This document shows, piece by piece, positions 28,082 to 37,311 of a stretch of DNA of 52,207 bases (position 1 is the first letter of the stretch; every line of letters starts with the position of its first letter). The translations under genes were made by a program, and so were the position numbers. Below the pieces are notes generated by a model. It did not search any database and was not told where the DNA came from. It saw only the letters and a list, made by a program, of their open reading frames with translations. The stretch covers positions 1-52,207 of the forward strand of contig JAITOC010000057.1 of NCBI GenBank assembly GCA_031290175.1, written 5' to 3'. The stretch comes from Coriobacteriales bacterium (GTDB lineage Bacteria > Actinomycetota > Coriobacteriia > Coriobacteriales > UBA8131).

Positions 28082-28111
28082 TTGCATAAAAAGTGTGAAA
28101 GGTTGTATACT
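28082..28111 (+). promoter_or_regulatory. Putative sigma70-type promoter of ssrA
   Basis: TTGCAT (28082-28087), 18-bp spacer, TATACT (28106-28111). Confidence 0.5.
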
Positions 28112-28213
28112 TACACGTCCGCCGCTTGTGGTGGTTGAACCTTGAGAAGTCGAGGTCTCTTTGAAAGTTCCCGGGGCGGTGGCTCAGACGCCGTGCCCAG
28201 GGGGACACAACAG

Positions 28214-28564
28214 GGGGGCGACTGGATTCGACATGATAGTCCTGAGAAGGGAAGCATGCGGTGGTCTCCTCGCCACCTTAAACAGGGGTACCGTCAAATT
28301 TAATTGACAGAAATCGTTTTGCACTCGCCGCCTGATTAGGCCGCGACGTCAACTTGGGATACATCCCCGCTCCCAACGCGACGCCACTTAGGGGAATGCT
28401 CCTGCGCACGTAGTCGGTATGGCGTAGGAAAAGATTGAACCGGCTGGCAATGGGCTCGTTTGTCAGTGTGCCTGCCCGGCGCGAGACCTGAACACCGACT
28501 GAGCATGGAGATGCCTTTCAAGGGGTTGTTATGGACCGGAGTTCGATTCTCCGCGCCTCCACCA
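28214..28564 (+). ncRNA. ssrA: tmRNA (SsrA); tag ends ...NRFALAA
   Basis: 5' GGGGGCGACTGGATTCGACATG and 3' GGAGTTCGATTCTCCGCGCCTCCACCA pair as acceptor stem; in-frame ...GAC AGA AAT CGT TTT GCA CTC GCC GCC TGA at 28306-28335. Confidence 0.95.
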
Positions 28565-28618
28565 AATCTCATACCCGATCAGCTTACAGCCACAATAAAC
28601 CTGCGGGTTCTCCGCGGC
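28555..28618. repeat. 64-bp direct repeat copy 1 (last 10 nt of ssrA plus downstream)
   Basis: gcctccaccaaatctcatacccgatcagcttacagccacaataaacctgcgggttctccgcggc. Confidence 0.9.
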
Positions 28619-28664
28619 GCAGAGAATACCCATGGGCTCATGCGCTGCTTCGCAGCTTCGCCCC

Positions 28665-28687
28665 TAAACAGTCCACTGGACTGTTTA
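28665..28687. repeat. Near-perfect palindrome between the two 64-bp repeats
   Basis: TAAACAGTCCA C TGGACTGTTTA, 11-bp arms. Confidence 0.9.
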
Positions 28688-28694
28688 CCCCCTT

Positions 28695-28758
28695 GCCTCC
28701 ACCAAATCCCATACCCGATCAGCTTACAGCCACAATAAGCCTGCGGGTTCTCCGCGGC
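28695..28758. repeat. 64-bp direct repeat copy 2
   Basis: Two mismatches to 28555-28618, offset 140 bp. Confidence 0.9.
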
Positions 28759-28772
28759 TTCTATCCAGCGCC

Positions 28773-29120
28773 TCAGGCGTCGGGCTGTCGCGATAGGACG
28801 ACTGCGGTGCCGTAGGCGATTGCTGCGCCGCCTGAATCGCCCATGTTTTCAGTGTCAAAGCGCAGGGCGAGTACGGCGTTTGCGCCCCTTTCAGCGGCAG
28901 CCAGACGCATACGCTCCAAAGCTTCATAGCGACATTCGGCAACGAGGTCTGTGAAGGAGTCGAGTTCACCACCCGACACCATGACGAGCCCTGCTCCCTG
29001 CGTGGCCACACGATTGCGTGAGCGACTCGATACCCCAAAGACCTCGCCGAGCACCGAGACGACTCGATAACCAGGAACATTCTCGGTTGTAACAACAAAG
29101 ACTGCGGCAGGATTAATCAT
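28773..29120 (-). CDS. YbjQ/UPF0145 family protein
   Basis: MINPAAVFVVTTENVPGYRVVSVLGEVFGVSSRSRN...ANAVLALRFDTENMGDSGGAAIAYGTAVVL. Confidence 0.88.
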   Translation of the reverse strand: MINPAAVFVVTTENVPGYRVVSVLGEVFGVSSRSRNRVATQGAGLVMVSGGELDSFTDLVAECRYEALERMRLAAAERGANAVLALRFDTENMGDSGGAAIAYGTAVVLSRQPDA

Positions 29121-29207
29121 ATACACTCCCCTGAACTCCCCCAGACGTTTACTAAACAGGCGTACCAAGCTCGTAAATGATACTACACTTTGTGTTACGA
29201 TGACCAC

Positions 29208-32024
29208 ATGAGAACCATAGCAGTCATCGACGGCAACTCGCTTATGCACCGAGCGTTCCATGCTGTCCCACCTTATATGACGGCACCTGACGGCCGTCCT
29301 ACCAACGCATGTTTTGGCTTTATCTCGATGTTGCTCAAACTTGCCGAGGATTTCAAGCCTGACGGTATCGTCTGCGCCTTTGACAAGGGCATTCCGGAGT
29401 TCCGGCTCAAGGCGCTGAGGGAATACAAAGCGCAGCGTCCGCCGACCGATCCCGATCTCAAAGTGCAATTCCCGATGATTCAGCAGCTGCTCGTAGGACT
29501 CTCCATCCCCGTTGTTCAGATTGAAGGATGGGAGGGTGACGACATCCTTGGCACGCTTGCCGTGCGCGGTGAGGAGGCGGGCATGAGCGTGCTTCTCGTC
29601 ACGGGGGACAAGGACGCGTTGCAGCTGACCAGCGAGTTTGTCAGCGTCGTCAAGAACAAGAAGGGCATGTCCGAGGTCGATATCTTTGACCCTGCCAAGG
29701 TGGAAGCAGAGTGGGGCGTGCCACCCGCACGTATCACCGATCTGCTCGGGCTTATGGGGGACACGTCGGACAATATCCCCGGCATCCCTGGCGTTGGCCC
29801 AAAGAAGGCCGTGCAACTCCTGCAAGACTACGGCACCCTCGAAAAAGTGCTTGCCCATGGTGCAGAGATAAAGGGCAAACTGGGGGAGAATGTGCGGGCA
29901 AACGGTGACTTGGCGCGCGCAAGCAAGGAAGTCGCGACCATCATGTGTGATGTGCCCCTTGTCTGCGATCTCACCACCGTGTCATTCCCGGCTTTTGATA
30001 CGGCAGCCATGAGCGCCGTCTTCACCGAGTTCGCTCTTACATCCCAGCTCAGGAAGCTGCTGACTCTGGCAGGGAGGACACCCGGAGCAGGAAGCGCGTC
30101 CGGGTCAGGGCGTGTTCCCGGGACGGGGGCTACGCCTAGGGCAGGAGCCATGCCGAACGCTGTGAGCGCCACCGGAGCAAAGGTGCCCGCCAAACCTGCC
30201 GAATCCCCTACCGCGCCCGCACCAGACGGCAACGCCCCAACGCTTACCCCTGTGCTGCCACTCACCCTCACAACGCCACTCACCCTCGCCCCGCCGATCA
30301 CCGGCAGTGACGCCCAGCGCCAGCTTGAGCTCGCCTGTGAGGCAGGCAGCCTTCTCGCCGCTTCTATCGACTCCGAGGCGGGAACCTCCCTCTTCGACTC
30401 AGCTCGTCACCTCTATATTGCTACACAAAATAGCATATTATGCTTCGACGACACAGCTATGACCACGGCGCTCACCGCAATCGTCAGACGGGGCACGCTT
30501 ATCACCGTCGATGCAAAGGCGCTGCTCCAAGAGCTTATCCCTCCCAACTCCAGCAAAGCCTGCGCCCTCGACCCCTGGGAGCTCGACCCCACGCGTATCT
30601 TCGACGCATCGCTGGCGGCATACCTTCTCGATTCCTCATCCGACTACCGCAAGGTCGATGCGCTCATCGAGCGCTTTACGCCGGGCATGCTGCCAGAAGC
30701 CACGGAGCAACTTCCGCAGGGTGCCCTGAACGCCGCCGCTCTTCTCAGTCTGCATGCCTTGCTTACGCAGCGGCTTATCGACGATGGCTCGATGGAATGC
30801 TACCAGCGCATCGAGATGCCGCTGGTTGCCGTGCTCGTGCAAATCGAGCGCTGGGGCATGAATGTCGATTCCAAGGTGCTCGATACCCTGGGTGCGCAGT
30901 TGGCGACGACGCTTGCGACGCTCAGGGCGCAAGCTACAGCTGAGGCGGGGGAGGAATTCAACCTCGATTCTCCCAAACAGCTCGGGGTTATCCTTTTCGA
31001 GAAGCTCAAGCTCCCGACGATCAGAAAGACGCGTACCGGCTATTCCACCGATGCCGCCGTGTTGCAGGAGCTCTCAGGGATGCACCCCCTGCCGCACATC
31101 ATGCTTGAATACCGCGAGCTCGCCAAGCTCAAATCAACCTATCTCGATGCGCTGCCGCGCCTGGTTGCCTCTGACCAGCACATCCACACCAGCCTGAACC
31201 AGGCGGTGACGGCAACGGGGCGGCTCTCATCAAGCGACCCCAATCTCCAGAACATCCCCGTGCGCACCGACCTCGGTCGCCAGATACGCACGGCGTTCAT
31301 CCCCGATCCTGTGGCGCTGGGGGTGGCGGACGCGGTGTTCCTCTCGGCGGACTACTCCCAGATAGAACTCCGTCTGCTGGCGCACCTCTCGGGCGATGAG
31401 GGGCTAATTGAGGCATTCCTGAGTGGCGAGGATTTTCACGCCTCTACGGCAGCACGGGTCTTCAATGTGCCGGTTACAGAGATCACCCCGCAGTTGCGCT
31501 CACGGGCAAAGGCGGTCAACTTCGGTATCGTCTATGGGCAACAGGCTTTTGGGCTGGCGCAGTCGCTGGGGGTTGCCTTTGCCGAGGCACAGGAGATGAT
31601 AAAGCGTTACTTTGCGGTTTATCCGCAGGTCAGATGCTATTTGGACGAGGTTGTCGAGCTGGCGCGTGAGCAGGGCTGGGTCGAAACACTCTATGGACGC
31701 AAACGGCATATCCATGAGATACGGTCATCCAATGCAAACCTGCGCGGTTTTGGTGAGCGCACCGCCATGAATCATCCCATGCAGGGCAGCGCGGCAGACA
31801 TCATCAAACTTGCGATGATTGAGGTGCAGCGGCGTCTTTGTGCAGAGGGATTCGTGTCGCAGATGATACTGCAGGTGCATGACGAACTCGATTTTAACTG
31901 CGCGAAATCTGAGGCAGACCGTCTCCAGATCATGGTAAAACAGGTGATGGAGAACGTCGCTGAACTCAGGGTGCCGCTGCTCGCAACCGTCTCGATAGGG
32001 GACAGCTGGGCGACTGCCCACTGA
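29208..32024 (+). CDS. polA: DNA polymerase I
   Basis: MRTIAVIDGNSLMHRAFHAV 5' nuclease domain; LSADYSQIELRLLAHLSGDE; KAVNFGIVYGQQAFGLAQ; LQVHDELDF. Confidence 0.96.
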   Translation: MRTIAVIDGNSLMHRAFHAVPPYMTAPDGRPTNACFGFISMLLKLAEDFKPDGIVCAFDKGIPEFRLKALREYKAQRPPTDPDLKVQFPMIQQLLVGLSIPVVQIEGWEGDDILGTLAVRGEEAGMSVLLVTGDKDALQLTSEFVSVVKNKKGMSEVDIFDPAKVEAEWGVPPARITDLLGLMGDTSDNIPGIPGVGPKKAVQLLQDYGTLEKVLAHGAEIKGKLGENVRANGDLARASKEVATIMCDVPLVCDLTTVSFPAFDTAAMSAVFTEFALTSQLRKLLTLAGRTPGAGSASGSGRVPGTGATPRAGAMPNAVSATGAKVPAKPAESPTAPAPDGNAPTLTPVLPLTLTTPLTLAPPITGSDAQRQLELACEAGSLLAASIDSEAGTSLFDSARHLYIATQNSILCFDDTAMTTALTAIVRRGTLITVDAKALLQELIPPNSSKACALDPWELDPTRIFDASLAAYLLDSSSDYRKVDALIERFTPGMLPEATEQLPQGALNAAALLSLHALLTQRLIDDGSMECYQRIEMPLVAVLVQIERWGMNVDSKVLDTLGAQLATTLATLRAQATAEAGEEFNLDSPKQLGVILFEKLKLPTIRKTRTGYSTDAAVLQELSGMHPLPHIMLEYRELAKLKSTYLDALPRLVASDQHIHTSLNQAVTATGRLSSSDPNLQNIPVRTDLGRQIRTAFIPDPVALGVADAVFLSADYSQIELRLLAHLSGDEGLIEAFLSGEDFHASTAARVFNVPVTEITPQLRSRAKAVNFGIVYGQQAFGLAQSLGVAFAEAQEMIKRYFAVYPQVRCYLDEVVELAREQGWVETLYGRKRHIHEIRSSNANLRGFGERTAMNHPMQGSAADIIKLAMIEVQRRLCAEGFVSQMILQVHDELDFNCAKSEADRLQIMVKQVMENVAELRVPLLATVSIGDSWATAH

Positions 32025-32030
32025 GCGTCG

Positions 32031-32070
32031 CCCGACCGTTGCCCGACCACACCCCGACCGTTGCCCGACC
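32031..32070. repeat. Short imperfect tandem repeat after polA
   Basis: CCCGACCGTTGCCCGACC repeated at 32031 and ~32053. Confidence 0.7.
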
Positions 32071-32262
32071 GACCGCTGAGCTCCGTCCACTGAGCGCGCC
32101 CAAGCATCCGCCCTTTTTGTTTCCGGCGTGTTAATTCAACGGTTCACCTGTGTAAACTTCCTGCAAAAGCCCTTGAACCATCCGCATATCTCCTGCATAG
32201 TACCTCTAAGCGCGGCTGCTGGAGCTGTGCATAGACACGGTCATGAGGGTCGTGCGGGAGTG

Positions 32263-33546
32263 ATGGAGGAGTTGAGAGGTTTGGACACAGGGACTATGGC
32301 ATTTATGCTCGTGTGCGCGATGCTGGTGCTCCTGATGACACCGGGGCTCGCGTTCTTTTACGGTGGTTTGGCCAGACGCAAGAATGTTGTGAACACCATG
32401 TTCATGTCCTTGGTTGTTCTGGGCATCGTCGGAGTGGTATGGGTACTCGCCGGGCATTCGTTTGCCTACGGCGGGGACGGAGAGAACCTGTTCTTCGGTG
32501 GATTTGACTTGTTAGGCGGTGCCAATTTTGTTTCGACGATGTTTGCTGAGTCGGCTGACCCCGAGTTCGACGGTGGCTATCTCACACTGGTGAACATCAC
32601 CTATCAGGCGGCTTTTGCGATGATTACCACCGCAATCATCACCGGATCACTTGCCGGGCGTATGAAGTTCGGTGCAGTCGTCGCGTTTGCGACTATTTGG
32701 GTGCTGCTGGTCTACGCGCCCCTTGCCCACATGGTCTGGGGCGGCGGTCTCATCGGTGGTACGATCGGTGCCTTGGACTTTGCCGGAGGCGACGTTGTTC
32801 ACATCTCCTCAGGTTTGACCGGCCTTACCCTCTGCCTCCTGCTGGGCAAACGTAAGGGCTACGGTCTCATGAGCTATCGTCCGCATAATGTTCCCTTCGT
32901 CGTGCTCGGTGCTTCGTTGCTGTGGTTTGGCTGGTTTGGCTTCAACGGTGGTTCGGCGTTCGCGCCTGACGGCATTGCGGCGCTCGCTCTGCTCAACACC
33001 GTTGCCGCCTCGGCAGCCGCCCTGCTTTCTTGGTCACTTGTCGAGAAGATCAAGACAGGCAAGTCCACCCTCGTTGGTGCATGCACCGGTCTGGTCGCCG
33101 GCCTGGTCGTCATCACGCCAGCTGCTGGTTTTGTCGAACCTTGGGCAGCCATCATAATGGGCATCATCGTCTCGCCCATCTGCTACTTTGCCATCTCCTT
33201 TCTCAAGGGAAAGATTGGCTACGACGACGCACTCGATGCTTTTGGTTGTCACACGGTTGGTGGTATCACAGGAGGTATCCTGACAGGCCTGTTTTGTGTG
33301 CCGGAGCTTTCCTGGACCGAGTTTGGCGGCCTGTTCTATACCGGGGACCCCACGCTGCTCGGAGCGCAGGTCTTGGGTATACTGATAACCATCGTCTTTG
33401 TCGCTGTGGCGACGCTCATTATCGGTTTCGTGCTCAAACTTATCTTCAAGGGCAGCCTGCGTGCGAGCGAGGAAGAAGAGTCGACCGGTCTGGATGTCTC
33501 CCTTCACGGCGAATCCGCTTATCCCGCGTTCAACGGTCTTGACTGA
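32263..33546 (+). CDS. amtB: Ammonium transporter
   Basis: MLVLLMTPGLAFFYGGLARRKNVVNTM; WFGWFGFNGGSAFAPDG; DDALDAFGCHTVGGITGGILTGLF. Confidence 0.95.
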   Translation: MEELRGLDTGTMAFMLVCAMLVLLMTPGLAFFYGGLARRKNVVNTMFMSLVVLGIVGVVWVLAGHSFAYGGDGENLFFGGFDLLGGANFVSTMFAESADPEFDGGYLTLVNITYQAAFAMITTAIITGSLAGRMKFGAVVAFATIWVLLVYAPLAHMVWGGGLIGGTIGALDFAGGDVVHISSGLTGLTLCLLLGKRKGYGLMSYRPHNVPFVVLGASLLWFGWFGFNGGSAFAPDGIAALALLNTVAASAAALLSWSLVEKIKTGKSTLVGACTGLVAGLVVITPAAGFVEPWAAIIMGIIVSPICYFAISFLKGKIGYDDALDAFGCHTVGGITGGILTGLFCVPELSWTEFGGLFYTGDPTLLGAQVLGILITIVFVAVATLIIGFVLKLIFKGSLRASEEEESTGLDVSLHGESAYPAFNGLD

Positions 33547-33562
33547 GAGGGAGTGACTATAC

Positions 33563-33901
33563 ATGAAAAAGATTGAAGCAATCGTTCGTCCCGCCAAGCT
33601 CGAAGCTCTCAAAGAAGCATTCCTCAAAGCGGACATCAAGGGCATGACCATTTCTGAGGTGCATGGCTGCGGTAATCAGCACGGGTGGAAGGAGTTCTAC
33701 CGCGGCAGCGAGATCATCGTGAACACGCTGCCCAAAATCAAATTCGAGGTTGTGGTTGCAGACAGTAAGGTGCAGAGCACCGTGGATCTCATCGTCGAAA
33801 CCGCAAAGACCGGAGAGGTGGGAGATGGCAAGATATTCATCCTCCCCGTCGAAGAAGTCGTACGCATCCGCACCAGCGAATCAGGAGAGGTAGCCATCTA
33901 G
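33563..33901 (+). CDS. glnK: PII nitrogen regulatory protein (GlnK/GlnB family)
   Basis: MKKIEAIVRPAKLEALKEAF...FYRGSEIIVNTLPKIKFEVVV...TGEVGDGKIFILPVEEVVRIRTSE. Confidence 0.93.
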   Translation: MKKIEAIVRPAKLEALKEAFLKADIKGMTISEVHGCGNQHGWKEFYRGSEIIVNTLPKIKFEVVVADSKVQSTVDLIVETAKTGEVGDGKIFILPVEEVVRIRTSESGEVAI

Positions 33902-33926
33902 CCCCTTCTTCTCGCCAGAACGTTTT

Positions 33927-33960
33927 ATGAACCCCTGCATTTCTGTGGGGGTTCATTTAT
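33927..33960 (+). terminator. Terminator-like hairpin after glnK
   Basis: ATGAACCCC (33927-33935)/GGGGTTCAT (33948-33956) followed by TTTAT. Confidence 0.6.
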
Positions 33961-34002
33961 AATGAACCGCTGTCCACAACGTTTGAGAGGAAGAGGAACC
34001 AT

Positions 34003-35013
34003 ATGCGCGCAAAGATCGTTCGCTTGGCTCTTGTGTTTGTGCTTATAGGTGCGACGCTGCTTTCGGGCTGTCAGGCACCGGGTACGGACACCGAGGGTAC
34101 AGAGGGCACAGGCACAGGGGGAGCACGGCGGGTCGTCGTCGGCACGATGGTCACGGAGGATCTCCTGCCGCTTTGGGCTGCCGAGCAGGACGGCATTCTC
34201 ACCGGGGATGACTTCATCGTTGAGATACAGGTTTTTCAATCCGCGCAGGAGCTCTCGACAGCCATCGCTGCTGGAGAGATCGATTTCGCCATGACCGACC
34301 CGCTCGTAGCTGCCAACCTCACCGCAGGAGGAACCCCCGTTACCCTGGAGTGGGTGACCCTCGGCGCAACCCCTGCTCAAGGACGTTTTGGCATCATGGC
34401 CAGCCCAGAAAGCGGCATCACGAGTTTGAAGGATCTTGCCGGTGTGCCCATCGGAGTTGGCTCGAACACGATGCTCGAATATGTCATGGACTCAGTGCTG
34501 ATTGATGCGGGCGTTCCCGTCAATCAGATAAAGAAAGAAGAGATCAAGAAGATACCGGTTCGCTACGAGATGATGGCGAGCAATCAGGTTGCCGCCGCCG
34601 TATTGCCTGCGACGATGCTCTATCTGGGAGAGAGCTCCGGAATGGTACTTATCGCCGATGACACAAAGGGCAAGAACCTCTCACAGTCGGTTATGGTCTC
34701 ACGCAGCGCCTTTACTGAAACACCCGAAGGACAAGAAGCACTCGCCTTCGTCAAGCAGGCATGGGATACTTCAGCTGCTCAGATAAACAAGAATCCGGAA
34801 TCGTACCGCGCGCTTCTTGTGGAGAAGTGCTCGCTGCCCGATCCTATAGCGGACAGCTATCCGGTCAGCGACTATCCGCTCGCCCAGCGCCCCGGCGCAG
34901 AAACCCTAGACCCACTCCTTGCTTGGATGGAGGAGAAGGGTTACCTTGAGCAGCCGCTTTCCTACGACCCGAAGACAGGGGAGTTCCGCAAAGACGAGAC
35001 AACAGGTAACTGA
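34003..35013 (+). CDS. ABC transporter substrate-binding lipoprotein (NMT1/SsuA-like)
   Basis: LALVFVLIGATLLSGCQAPG lipobox; ITSLKDLAGVPIGVGSNTMLEYVMDSVL. Confidence 0.85.
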   Translation: MRAKIVRLALVFVLIGATLLSGCQAPGTDTEGTEGTGTGGARRVVVGTMVTEDLLPLWAAEQDGILTGDDFIVEIQVFQSAQELSTAIAAGEIDFAMTDPLVAANLTAGGTPVTLEWVTLGATPAQGRFGIMASPESGITSLKDLAGVPIGVGSNTMLEYVMDSVLIDAGVPVNQIKKEEIKKIPVRYEMMASNQVAAAVLPATMLYLGESSGMVLIADDTKGKNLSQSVMVSRSAFTETPEGQEALAFVKQAWDTSAAQINKNPESYRALLVEKCSLPDPIADSYPVSDYPLAQRPGAETLDPLLAWMEEKGYLEQPLSYDPKTGEFRKDETTGN

Positions 35014-35016
35014 TCG

Positions 35017-35841
35017 GTGCCCATGCTCTCCTACAAGGATGTGTTCCTGACCTACCGCGGTACTGCGGTCAGCGTCAAAGCGCTCTCTCACTTCAGTCTC
35101 GACATCGACCCTGGTGAGCCCGTCGCGATAATCGGTCCTTCCGGTTGCGGCAAATCGACAGCCTTGTTGCTGGCTGCCGGCCTGCTGCAGCCGACGGATG
35201 GAGAGGTGAGCATAGCTGCGAGCAAGGTGACGAAACCACGCTTTGAGACCGCACTCATCCTGCAGGATTTTGGCCTGCTTCCATGGAAGACCGTCTATGA
35301 CAACGCAGCCCTTGGCCTGCGTGTTCGCAAGTTCAAGCGCTCTGAGATCAGGCAGCGCACCGAGAAGGCTCTGCAACAAGCCGAGCTCGCCGACTTTGCG
35401 CGGCTGTATCCAGCGGAGCTTTCAGGTGGTATGCGGCAACGCCTTGCGCTGGCACGCGCGCTGGCACTTGACGTGAATCTTTTGTTGATGGATGAGCCGC
35501 TTTCTGCTCTTGACGCTCTGCTGAGGGAGCAGTTGCAGGATCTCTTGCTGCAACTTTGGAGGACGAGCGCCTATGCGCAGGTGCTCGTGACGCACTCCAT
35601 TGAGGAGGCTGTCTTTCTCGGGCGGCGCATCATCATCATGAGCCAGCGCCCGGGACGCGTGGCGCACATTGTCGACAACCCGGGCATGGGCTCGACCGAT
35701 TTTCGCGGTGAGGCGGCTTTTTACACGAAGTGCCAGGAAGTACGTGCCGTTCTTACCGCGCAGAGCCTTAAGGGTGCAGGCGTAGCAGGTGCAGATGTGG
35801 CTACGGGTGCAAATGCAGACGCAGGGGTGAGCCGTGCGTAA
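35017..35841 (+). CDS. ABC transporter ATP-binding protein
   Basis: IIGPSGCGKSTALLLAAGLL; ELSGGMRQRLALARALALDVNLLLMDEPLSALD. Confidence 0.93.
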   Translation: MPMLSYKDVFLTYRGTAVSVKALSHFSLDIDPGEPVAIIGPSGCGKSTALLLAAGLLQPTDGEVSIAASKVTKPRFETALILQDFGLLPWKTVYDNAALGLRVRKFKRSEIRQRTEKALQQAELADFARLYPAELSGGMRQRLALARALALDVNLLLMDEPLSALDALLREQLQDLLLQLWRTSAYAQVLVTHSIEEAVFLGRRIIIMSQRPGRVAHIVDNPGMGSTDFRGEAAFYTKCQEVRAVLTAQSLKGAGVAGADVATGANADAGVSRA

Positions 35842-36577
35842 GCTCCTTTCTTATCTTGCAGCTATCGCCGTTATCCTCGTGGTGTGGGAGCTTGCGGCGC
35901 TGATGGTGCACTCGCCCGTGCTGCCCACGCCGCTGGCGACCTTTCCCATGCTCGTGCGCTATGCGGGTGCACTTGCGCCGGACTTCCTCATCAGTCTCTA
36001 CCGCGTCGTAATCGCGATGGCGCTGGGAACCGTCCTGGCCATGCCTCTCGGGCTTGCGGTTGGGCGCTCGCCTCGGCTCGATACTTTGTTGGCACCGCTC
36101 CTGTATATACTCTATCCCATACCCAAGATCGTCTTTTTGCCCGTGCTGCTTGTGCTCCTGGGTCTTGCCGATGCGCCCAAGATAGTGTTAATTGCAATAA
36201 CAATATTCTTCCAGGTGTTGGTGACGGTGCGAGATGCCGCAAAGGCCGTCCCCGAGGCTTCGGTTCTCAGTGTCCGCTCGCTCGGGGCGTCCCGGCTCGA
36301 TGTCTTTACGAATGTCGTCGTGCCGGCATCTCTCCCCGAGCTCTTTACCGCGCTGCGGATTAGCTCGGGTACAGCTGTTGCTATCTTGTTCTTTGCCGAG
36401 GCGATTGCCGGTTCAACCGGGCTTGGCTACTTTATCGTTGATGCGTGGGGTGCCATCGACTATCCCCGTATGTTCGCTGGTATCATTTCCATGGGACTTC
36501 TGGGAGTTGCCCTCTATGAGGTCTTCGACCTCGTAGAACACCGCCTGACACGCTGGCGCTCCTCCGTGCGTCGCTAA
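35834..36577 (+). CDS. ABC transporter permease (SsuC/TauC-like)
   Basis: YPIPKIVFLPVLLVLLGLADAPKI; SVRSLGASRLDVFTNVVVPASLPELFTALRISSGTAVAILFFAEAI. Confidence 0.9.
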   Translation: MRKLLSYLAAIAVILVVWELAALMVHSPVLPTPLATFPMLVRYAGALAPDFLISLYRVVIAMALGTVLAMPLGLAVGRSPRLDTLLAPLLYILYPIPKIVFLPVLLVLLGLADAPKIVLIAITIFFQVLVTVRDAAKAVPEASVLSVRSLGASRLDVFTNVVVPASLPELFTALRISSGTAVAILFFAEAIAGSTGLGYFIVDAWGAIDYPRMFAGIISMGLLGVALYEVFDLVEHRLTRWRSSVRR

Positions 36578-36750
36578 GAAGGCACCGATTCCTTGCCAGC
36601 CCACTGACCCTCTGAACAGAAACGCTTTGATCCCTCATTGAAAAAGTTTGCACTTCTGGCTTGCTTGTTTCTGCGCAAGCGCTACAATGACAGAGATATA
36701 TAAATGTGGTTACAGGGTTTACGGCGGGGTTTCTAAGGGGCTGGGGGGTT

Positions 36751-36837
36751 GTGAAGATTCGTACTTCAATATCACTCATAAAACGATTAGCGATTAGCTA
36801 TCCCATCAAGGGCAGAGCGCTCTACTTCTTGAAGTAG
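36751..36837 (+). pseudogene. Internally deleted remnant of a lipoprotein gene (paralogue of 37312-37797)
   Basis: GTG ORF VKIRTSISLIKRLAISYPIKGRALYFLK*; upstream ~120 bp and 3' end match those of gene 37312-37797. Confidence 0.6.
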
Positions 36838-36903
36838 TCGGCGTGGTGTCTTGGTGTGTGTGCAATAGTAGTTCAATATTAGCTAGAGGATAAGGAGAAA
36901 GTT

Positions 36904-37059
36904 ATGAAAAAGCGTCTTGTTCTATCTGTAGTGACCGTTATGGCCGTTGTTGCGATGTCACTTGCCTTTACCGGCTGTCATCGGGGCAGCGGTGGCACCA
37001 CCACTGGTGGCGCTGAAGAAACAGTAACCAATGCTGCGCTCTCAGCTCTTGGCCTGTAG
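36904..37059 (+). CDS. 51-aa small lipoprotein, truncated paralogue of 37876-38256
   Basis: MKKRLVLSVVTVMAVVAMSLAFTGCHRGSGGTTTGGAEETVTNAALSALGL*; same RBS and signal peptide as 37876 gene. Confidence 0.6.
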   Translation: MKKRLVLSVVTVMAVVAMSLAFTGCHRGSGGTTTGGAEETVTNAALSALGL

Positions 37060-37101
37060 GCGGTTAACGAACTGCGTCTAGCCACAACCTGATAGACCAC
37101 T

Positions 37102-37138
37102 GATAATCCTCCCAGGACACGTGAATGGGAGGATTATC
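37102..37138. repeat. Perfect 13-bp inverted repeat (terminator-like hairpin)
   Basis: GATAATCCTCCCA / TGGGAGGATTATC. Confidence 0.65.
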
Positions 37139-37311
37139 GTGTGGGCGGCATACATTCACTCACGTCATACTAACGCTTTCGGTCGCTCACTGAAAAAGTT
37201 ACTGGTTCTGGCTTGTTCGTCTCTGCAAATCGCTATAATGGCGAGTGTTGTATAAAATGAGGTTATAGGGATTTATGGAGGGGTTTTCCCCTGGGACTAG
37301 AGGAGAGGACA

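Noticed and set aside
28460-28815. ORFs of 92-94 aa overlapping ssrA 3' end and repeats
   Set aside because: They read through tmRNA and duplicated non-coding DNA; repeated peptide segments only reflect the DNA repeat.
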